64,000 nucleotides of DNA, taken from NCBI GenBank assembly GCA_907165275.2, contig OU015649.1:7842001-7906000 (forward strand). The letters are read 5' to 3'. Position numbers and translations under genes: made by a program. This document shows positions 57,639 through 64,000 of the stretch, in pieces. The stretch's first letter is position 1; each line of letters begins with the position of its first letter. Under the pieces are notes generated by a model, which was given only the letters and a program-made list of their open reading frames with translations, made no database searches and had not been told where the DNA came from. Source of the stretch: Zygaena filipendulae (lineage: Eukaryota; Arthropoda; Insecta; Lepidoptera; Zygaenidae).

Positions 57639-59840
57639 CGCACCCTTAAAACAAAAGTGGCACTATCCTAAAAACATCATTTTTTGGTTAAAGTGACATC
57701 TAAAATACTTTAAACTCAGCCGACCTAATGCAAAGACACGTGTTTAAATAGAGCGCATGGTTTCACCTAGGGGTCGGTAGTGTCAGTATTAACTTTTAGG
57801 TTTTGTGTCAAACTAGAAAATTAAAAAGTGACATTATTTAGTTAAAGACAAGACTGCTGAGGAAGATGCACGTCTTGGTAAGTAAAAAAGTGTCATTTTT
57901 TCTTTAGTAACATTTTTTAACTTAATTTAAGTAAATATTTTGTCGAGTTAGTTATTGAAAAAGTGGCATCTTATGCATAGTGCCGATTTTTAGACAAATT
58001 AATCGACTGTGTATTTTTTTTCAATGAGTTAAATAATGGCATTTTTTCATTACTGCCACTTTTCTAATAAGTTCTACCAAAAAAAAAAAAAATCGTAAAG
58101 ACATAAATGACAATGTTAGTATAATGTCAGTTTTTAATAAAAATGTTATTACAAACATGCTTAATTTTATTGAAAAAAAAAATAAGTTTTGCGTTTACTG
58201 CCATTTTTTTAGAAACTATTGCTTGAGCAATTTTTATAACGCCATTTAATTTAAACTATAACCAATACACTTATTTCATAATTTTCTTTTCTTTTTTTAA
58301 AGTTATAGTCATGGATCCTTCAAGTAGAGGAAGAAGAATATTATACTTAGCATAAAAAAATAGAGAAAACAAAATCCAAACACCTGAAAACATCTAATAT
58401 AAACCTACAAATACCTAGCAATGATTCCAAAATTCAAGAACAGTGCCAAAGTTCAGTACTTGAAGATACAACAATCGTTTAAGCAACTTGCTCCTACCTA
58501 GCAACTCTTTCAATTCAAAGAAAACTTATTCAGTGATGAGACTGATGACTTTTCCCCCGCTTCTGGTGATGATAAAACATACTCAACCGTACAGAAAAGA
58601 TGCCGTAGATCTAGATCATCCTCATCTTCAAGCTCGTCTTCATCAAGTTCATCCTCGTCCTCTTCGAGTTCATATTCATCTTCTACATGATTCATCCTCT
58701 TAACTAAATGTACTACTAACATAAATGGAAATAATAATTCCAAGCCTGGTTGTTGACCAGTGGAGGTCACGTTTTATATTCGATATTTTCACCACCGTTC
58801 AGTAGCCATTTCGTTTTCCTAGAAAGAAGCTGGTTTTCGAGAGCGAATCGTGTTTTATCTCGGGGAACAATCTAACACTATCATTGGCGTATTGCCATAA
58901 TTACTTTAATTGCTAAAAAAAGTATATTGGTAGAATCACTTGCGATAAATCGCGATAGATTGCCATAATTGAATAAGAAGAAGAAGATTTCCAAGCCTAC
59001 TGACGAAAAAACAACTATAAATACTGCTTTAAATAAAAACATAAATGAAATAAGTGATGATTTGGATACAGTAACAACAGAAAATAATTCAAGTAATGAG
59101 AAACAATAATATAAATGAACAGATCCATCCAAAGTACCAATACTAAAAAGCTGATTCGACCAGAAAGTTAGAGAATGCTTTCTATTTTGATGTGAATGAA
59201 ATTAAAACTAATATTTCTAGTCTAGGTAGATTAATAATCAATCTATCTGTAGATGTATCAGAACCGTTATAGGGGAAAAAAAAACGTAATCGGTATCTAC
59301 TATACTAGAAAGTGAATAAAGAGGTAAACATGGGGAACATAGGAAAGTGCCAAATGATTTAATTGAAGAAGTAAAAAGTCGTTTAAAATTCTATCTAATA
59401 CCCCTCAAGATTAGGAATTTTAATTTTTATGATTCTGAAAGTATTTTTGATAATTTGATTATTTTCCTAATAAACGATGTTCCTGATGAAGATTACAATG
59501 ATTTTCATTTATTTTCCTTGTTTTTATCATAACCTTCCAATTATATAAATTATAATTTGGGTGCTTTATTCTAAAAATTAGAAGATTTACGTAAAACAAA
59601 AGTGGCACTATGCGGAACTTTTTTTTAAAAGTGTTTTTTCTAAATGATTACATTATTATTTTGTTTATTTTTTAATTATAACTAATATTAAAATAATCAA
59701 ACTGTTTAAAAAAACTGATTGCAGTATTTTACTATCTTATTTTGTTTCAATATCGATCACAGAACTGCATTCAAAACTTTAAACGGCCATACTGAAAAAT
59801 CAAGATTTTTGGATAACGCCACTTTTGTTTTAAGGGTGCG
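57639..59840 (+). mobile_element. 2.2-kb DNA transposon with about 30-bp inverted ends, decayed coding region
   Basis: The left end CGCACCCTTAAAACAAAAGT and right end ACTTTTGTTTTAAGGGTGCG are exact inverted repeats; similarity continues inward to about 32 bp (GGC..TATCC). AAAGTGGCA/AAAGTGACA words recur on both strands at 57.7-58.2 and 59.6 kb, and a second full-length-like AAAACAAAAGTGGCACTATG lies at 59,595. Interior + strand sequence looks like a broken gene. It starts MDPSSRGRRILYLA at 58312. Another frame has LFSDETDDFSPASGDD and then a run of Ser at 58600-58690. Lys/Asn/Ser-rich frames follow at 58980-59110 and 59347-59530. Stops and frameshifts abound. No DDE or other transposase motif was recognised and no clear target duplication is visible, so the superfamily is open. 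Confidence 0.75.
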
Positions 59841-59844
59841 AATT

Positions 59845-60825
59845 ATAACGTTCTACGAGAACTGCTGCCGACAAACTACTATGCAGTTTGGCAGACTCTT
59901 GTAACATGTCATGTATGTATGTATTTTTGGTAAATAAATAATAAAAAAAAACATCATGAATTGGCCATTTCGTTCTTAGAGACCACGACATAATATTATA
60001 TGTATTTATAATATTTAACAAATATAATATGAGTTTTACGCTTCACACCATACCTGCTTAACGACCCAATCATTCATCTCAAAATTTCACATACACATTG
60101 TAAGGGCATTGATGTATAAGGGCATTGATGTGTAAGGGTAAGGGACACAGCAAAAAACACAGGTTAGGTACATTCCACTTAGAAGTACCTACCGAGATTT
60201 TTATCACTTTTAGTTTAGGTTAGTTTTAATTGTAGTCCGGTACCGCTTTGATCATTTTTCGCTATTCCTCGTAGTTTCGAATTTCGCCCACGCCGGCAAG
60301 AAAAAATTAACCTATAAAAAATATTATAAAATAAATTATCGGACGGATTTGATTATTTATTTATCCTGTATTACCTACTCGTTTGCAACATACCTACTGC
60401 ATGATACCTATATGTATATTATACGCGTTTTTTAATGCTGAAGACAAGTTTGATGGATACTTTGTTTCAGTGGTTTTTATTACACTCTTTTCTACTTGAT
60501 ACTTTCCTACTTTGGTCTCTAAATTAGCTAAGCTTAATATTATAATAAGCTTAACTCAAAACTTGTGCCGTCTGAAACTTTTCTTAAGTCTACTGGCTAC
60601 CAAAGTACCAAGCAAAAATTTGGTTCATTATACTAATAGGTAATTACATATAATATGTCTACTAAGTATAAGTATAGGTACCTACTGCTCCCTGCGGTTT
60701 CAGTTCGAGGAAGTTCGGTGTTTTCTTCAGACTTTTCTTAGGATATCCGCAACGTAGGGGTTTGTTTTATAATATGTACTTACTAATCATTACTAACGAA
60801 CCCGGTGAAAGTGGATAATTTTTTA
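59845..60825. other. Intergenic, no gene seen
   Basis: AT-rich sequence with a Helitron remnant at about 60680-60775 (CTGCTCCCTGCGGTTTCAGT, GGTTTGTTTTATAATATG). Confidence 0.55.
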
Positions 60826-61022
60826 CATCTGGGGGCACAGTAGTGCCCCCGCCAAGACGAGCCAGCGAAGCGCTTCGTCGTTTTTTTGAAGCCTTGTAAC
60901 TTGGGTCTGGATTATACCAGATAAACAAAATTTTTGGGACATGTTATTGTCAATAGCAGATTTATTAAATATATAAAGTTTTAATTGCATAGCTCTCATA
61001 CTTAAGATTTTATTGATATTTA

Positions 61023-61244
61023 TGTGGCGACCTCTACGCCACAAGTTACGAACTAGAACGAAGCGATGAATACTAACTAGGTACGTGAATCGCGCTAACG
61101 AAGTTTTCATATATACGCTGCATATATACGACCTCCGACGATCTACAGTCGGAGCCGCGGTTCCCCGGGCATACCACCTCGCCCGGCGGGAAGCTTCCCC
61201 TTTGGTGGCGGTCGAGCCATATCATCCATCCTGCTCCCGCTACA
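61023..61244 (+). repeat. 5' LTR
   Basis: The 222-bp direct repeat is identical to 61722-61943, with TG...CA ends. Confidence 0.93.
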
Positions 61245-61245
61245 G

Positions 61246-61263
61246 TGGTGACCCCGACGTGAT
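61246..61263 (+). other. Primer-binding site complementary to tRNA-Trp
   Basis: TGGTGACCCCGACGTGAT is the reverse complement of the conserved animal tRNA-Trp 3' end plus CCA, with one base (G) between it and the LTR. Confidence 0.85.
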
Positions 61264-61721
61264 TGGAAGCAACCTTCATCACATTCATCATGCAGCCTTT
61301 CTCCACCTCCAGCAGTCCCTGGAAGCAGTCTCAAGCCAACAACGGGTCAACCTTCAGGGCCAACGCAGCCGACGCACTGAGCTTCCTGGTCCTGATACCA
61401 AGCACCCGCACCTCACCGACTTCAGCGACCAGCACATCCGCCCGCATCACCACGCCCTGGATCTGAGGACGACTCTCCAGCGTGGCACACCGGCAGGACA
61501 TCTCCTGGCGCCAACAAGTCGGCATCGCTCAATAGTCTCGACTCACCGCAGACTACGAGCACGCTCACACGGTCTCGACTCACCGCAGACCACAGAGCAA
61601 AGCAATGCAAACCCGACTCACTGGGATATAGCAACGCACTCCCGACTCACTGGGACATTCAAGTGGCAATTGAGATAACTGAGCTTCGGACAATCAGACC
61701 TTCGGTCTTGGGAGGGAGTAC

Positions 61722-61943
61722 TGTGGCGACCTCTACGCCACAAGTTACGAACTAGAACGAAGCGATGAATACTAACTAGGTACGTGAATCGCGCTAACGA
61801 AGTTTTCATATATACGCTGCATATATACGACCTCCGACGATCTACAGTCGGAGCCGCGGTTCCCCGGGCATACCACCTCGCCCGGCGGGAAGCTTCCCCT
61901 TTGGTGGCGGTCGAGCCATATCATCCATCCTGCTCCCGCTACA
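61722..61943 (+). repeat. 3' LTR
   Basis: The 222-bp direct repeat is identical to the 5' LTR; it is preceded by the polypurine tract and followed by the TTTA target duplication. Confidence 0.93.
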
Positions 61944-62617
61944 TTTAAAAACCCCGATTTCGTCACTGACTCACTGATGATCATCAAAATTCTTAGGGTA
62001 CTTTCTAGTGTCCTAGAAGGCTAGTATTAATACACAAACAACAAAAAAATTATAAAACTTGTAACTTTTATCCCTCAACCCCTTAAATTAGGGGATGGAA
62101 TTTTATATGAGACTTCCGATTTTGACTTACAAAAAGAAATGAAATCCCAACAAAAACATTTTCATGTAAAATGTTGCCAAGACGAGACCATATGACTCGC
62201 ACTGTCAAAAAGTTACCAGATCTCATATAGAGCCAAGCTTGTAACTTTATAAGGCCTAACTTCACAAACTCTATTTATTTATTTATTTATTTATTTATTT
62301 ATTGTTAACACATACGGTACAGGACCCAATTACAATGGTTAACAAATACTAGTAGGCCTTGCATACAACTCCTCACACATCTTCAGACACACAGACAATA
62401 GTTCCATCCACTCAACGGCAAACAAATCAGACCCAGGGTGGGCCCTCAGGAGAGCATTTAGTCTATCTATACCTTTGTCAAAATATGTAGCTTTGCCATT
62501 TTGCTACATTCACATGGGTGAAAATTCATTCAATGTATACACTTCATTACTTTTCTGTTATACAATAGTTCTTGTAGTAACGAAACGGCCAAGCCACATA
62601 TTCTGACTAAGAATATA

Positions 62618-62853
62618 ATATGGACGCAGATAAGCAATAACATGTTAACCCACAAAACGAAGTTATAGATTCAAAACGATTTATTGAGAGTTAGAGAACG
62701 TTTTTTAATTATGTGTTTACTTTATTACATTGTTTAAATATGTAACTAAATATTGAACATAAATAAATTGACACAAAATTTTAAAAGTTTATTTTAATCA
62801 AAATTTCTCCAGTGTGGGTTAACACACTATTGCTTATCTATGTCCATATATAC
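62618..62853 (+). mobile_element. MITE (family with AAGCAATAACATGTTAACCC ends)
   Basis: Inverted ends GCAGATAAGCAATAACATG and its counterpart TTGCTTATCTATGTCC bound a copy of about 236 bp. Related copies are at 43308-43548 (inverted) and 22470-22625 (3' end lost). All share a central stretch with GAACGTTTTTTAATTA and GTGTTTAC. Confidence 0.75.
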
Positions 62854-63134
62854 CCTAAGAATTTTGATGATCATCAGTGAGTCAGAGACGAAATCGGGGT
62901 TTATTTAGGTATTAATAAAATCTAAAGTATAAGAACTAAGCACTTAAAACTTTATATGTTTAATAAGTCTGCCATCAACAACATATCCCGAGAATTTTGT
63001 TTATGTGGTATAATCCATATTCAAGTTATAAGGGTTCCAAAAACGACAAAGCACTTCGAGAAAAGGTAGGGTAGTGCCCTTGCGCTTCGCTTGGCTCGTC
63101 TTGGCGGGGGCACTACCATGCCCCCAGATTTAAG

Positions 63135-64000
63135 CTGAGTACAAGCCGCCTTCCTATTTCAAGCTTACCCATAATCTAAATCTGAAAGCGTTCCAATTCC
63201 AATTTGTTGTTTTTAATGGCTCCACCGTATTTAACACCTTAAATGATTAAATCGTAAATTTGTTTTGCTGACAATGGCCATAATTTTGATCTCTTTTACT
63301 ATGCGGAAACTTTTTGATTTGGAATTTGACTACACTATACACATAAACATTTTAAAGGGTGTGTAATTTGTATTGCAATATTATTACCTTATAAAACATT
63401 GTTCGACGACGTTACAATATTTTATATTTCAGATTTCGTGGTTAATTAAATATATCTCTGACTTCCCTGATTCGAAATGACTGACGATGTTGACGAATAA
63501 ATAAATTAGACGAAAAAGTAAATAGATTTGAAATATATTATACTGTCGTACAGTGATTGATCACCCTGCCTCTACTCGAAATGTTGAAACAAGGCGTTCT
63601 CTTGAAGCGTAGGTATACACTGAGACCAATCTTTCAGTGTTCTTTTACACGTACGTATATGATAACAACAAAATCAAATAACGGATTTATGATTACATTT
63701 AAAAACAAGGATCTGTCTCTCACGGAACTGGTTGTTGTATACTTACCGAAATTGAAAGTATGTTGACCCCAGACGATCTTTACTATCCTTGCTTACGCTT
63801 TTACACCTTAACTAGGAACTCAATCGATCATCACGAAAGGACAATGCCAATCTTTGTATGAAGAGTGGACCAAGTGCTGCCCAGAATAAAGTCATAGTAC
63901 ATTATGTTCCTTAGGGTAGTAGTAGTCTGTAAAATAAAGCGCATCTAATTCTATTCCAGGAGTCGTGAAAAAAAAAAGTTTTTGTTGAGATTTATTGGGA
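63135..64000. other. Intergenic, nothing recognised
   Basis: AT-rich, with no frame over 70 codons and no repeat family shared with the rest of the window. Confidence 0.5.

Larger units (their letters stand above)
61023..61943 (+). mobile_element. Young non-autonomous LTR retrotransposon (TRIM-like), 921 bp
   Basis: Two identical 222-bp LTRs (61023-61244 and 61722-61943) start TGTGG and end GCTACA. The target duplication is TTTA on both sides (61019-61022, 61944-61947). An 18-nt primer-binding site, 61246-61263, is fully complementary to the 3' end of tRNA-Trp. A purine tract (GGGAGGGAG) precedes the 3' LTR. The 477-bp interior has no gag or pol. It has a short open frame from an ATG near 61290 and two imperfect direct repeats built on CGACTCACCGCAGAC and CCCGACTCACTGGGA. 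A 4-bp duplication fits the Ty3/gypsy superfamily, and CsRn1-type elements, as I recall, use tRNA-Trp. It must be moved by an autonomous relative elsewhere. It is inserted in the left arm of a foldback element. Confidence 0.92.
60828..63130. mobile_element. Foldback-type element with about 270-bp inverted arms, host of the LTR insertion
   Basis: The left arm (60828-61018 plus 61948-62005) and right arm (about 62858-63130) are inverted copies, roughly 80% identical by eye. Both contain CTGGGGGCA...TGCCCCCGCC at the outer end, then GCCAAGACGAGCCA, and CCCCGATTTCGTC with TGATGATCATCAAAATTC at the inner end. The outermost tips are themselves small hairpins (GGGGGCA/TGCCCCC). Between the arms lie an ATTT microsatellite, unidentified repeat sequence and a nested MITE. 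Removing the LTR element joins the left arm cleanly, so the foldback element was there first. No transposase is present. Confidence 0.8.

Noticed and set aside
58600..58690. Serine-run protein in the TIR element taken as a host gene
   Set aside because: It is enclosed by exact inverted repeats and broken by many stops on both sides, so it belongs to the transposon.
61085..61678. 197-codon frame in the LTR element, at first taken for gag
   Set aside because: It starts inside the 5' LTR and crosses the primer site. No gag motif such as a CCHC zinc knuckle is present.

Overview
This is nuclear DNA from an insect, almost certainly a moth or butterfly (Lepidoptera; family not resolved). The evidence is AT-rich sequence packed with TAGGTA/TACCTA microsatellites, spliced genes with GT-AG introns and insect-type proteins, and very many short Helitron-like elements of the Lep1 type (GC-rich palindromic end, terminal CTAGT). 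There is also a Bm1-like tRNA-derived SINE. No bacterial, CRISPR, rRNA or functional tRNA genes were seen.

Layout. (1) 1-4 kb: the last exon of a homocysteine S-methyltransferase on the + strand; its other exons lie outside the window. (2) 9.1-29.1 kb, minus strand: the insect beta-PIX orthologue (Pix/RtGEF; SH3-DH-PH, a long Ser-rich linker, the GIT-binding segment and a C-terminal coiled coil). Ten exons join in frame to give a 1,346-residue protein. A further exon at 18.25-18.76 kb gives an alternative Ser/Arg-rich C-terminus in the same phase. (3) 30.9-39.65 kb, plus strand and divergent from Pix: a nine-exon ankyrin-repeat/SOCS-box (ASB) gene, 606 residues. (4) 45.1-48.05 kb, minus strand: a tight cluster with two GTP-cyclohydrolase-I feedback regulatory protein (GFRP)-like genes, one with three exons and one intronless, 38 bp apart. 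The ankyrin-repeat gene ANKRD39 follows after 94 bp.

The rest is introns and intergenic DNA colonised by transposons. Several copies can be bounded exactly: a hAT element with a perfect 8-bp target duplication (4.63-5.39 kb), another hAT-like copy in ASB intron 1, a piggyBac-type MITE with TTAA ends (40.0-40.5 kb), a Tc1/mariner-type MITE (53.4-53.6 kb) and several foldback elements. A very young 921-bp non-autonomous LTR element has identical LTRs and a tRNA-Trp primer site, and it sits inside a foldback element arm at 61-62 kb. Two decayed LINE reverse-transcriptase copies lie at 36.8-37.6 and 55.8-57.3 kb. A 2.2-kb element with about 30-bp inverted repeats at 57.64-59.84 kb carries a decayed Ser-rich reading frame that I could not assign to a family.

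The genes look like ordinary conserved animal genes and are not a functional cassette. Pix is a Rac/Cdc42 exchange factor and scaffold, ASB a Cullin-5 substrate adaptor, GFRP a regulator of tetrahydrobiopterin synthesis, and homocysteine methyltransferase a step in methionine recycling. I found no clear evidence of a wholly new system. The best leads are the GFRP/GFRP/ANKRD39 cluster, the alternative Pix C-terminus, the unassigned 2.2-kb TIR element and the nested young LTR element. Splice sites were chosen by eye from frame, consensus and protein similarity recalled from memory; no search was run.
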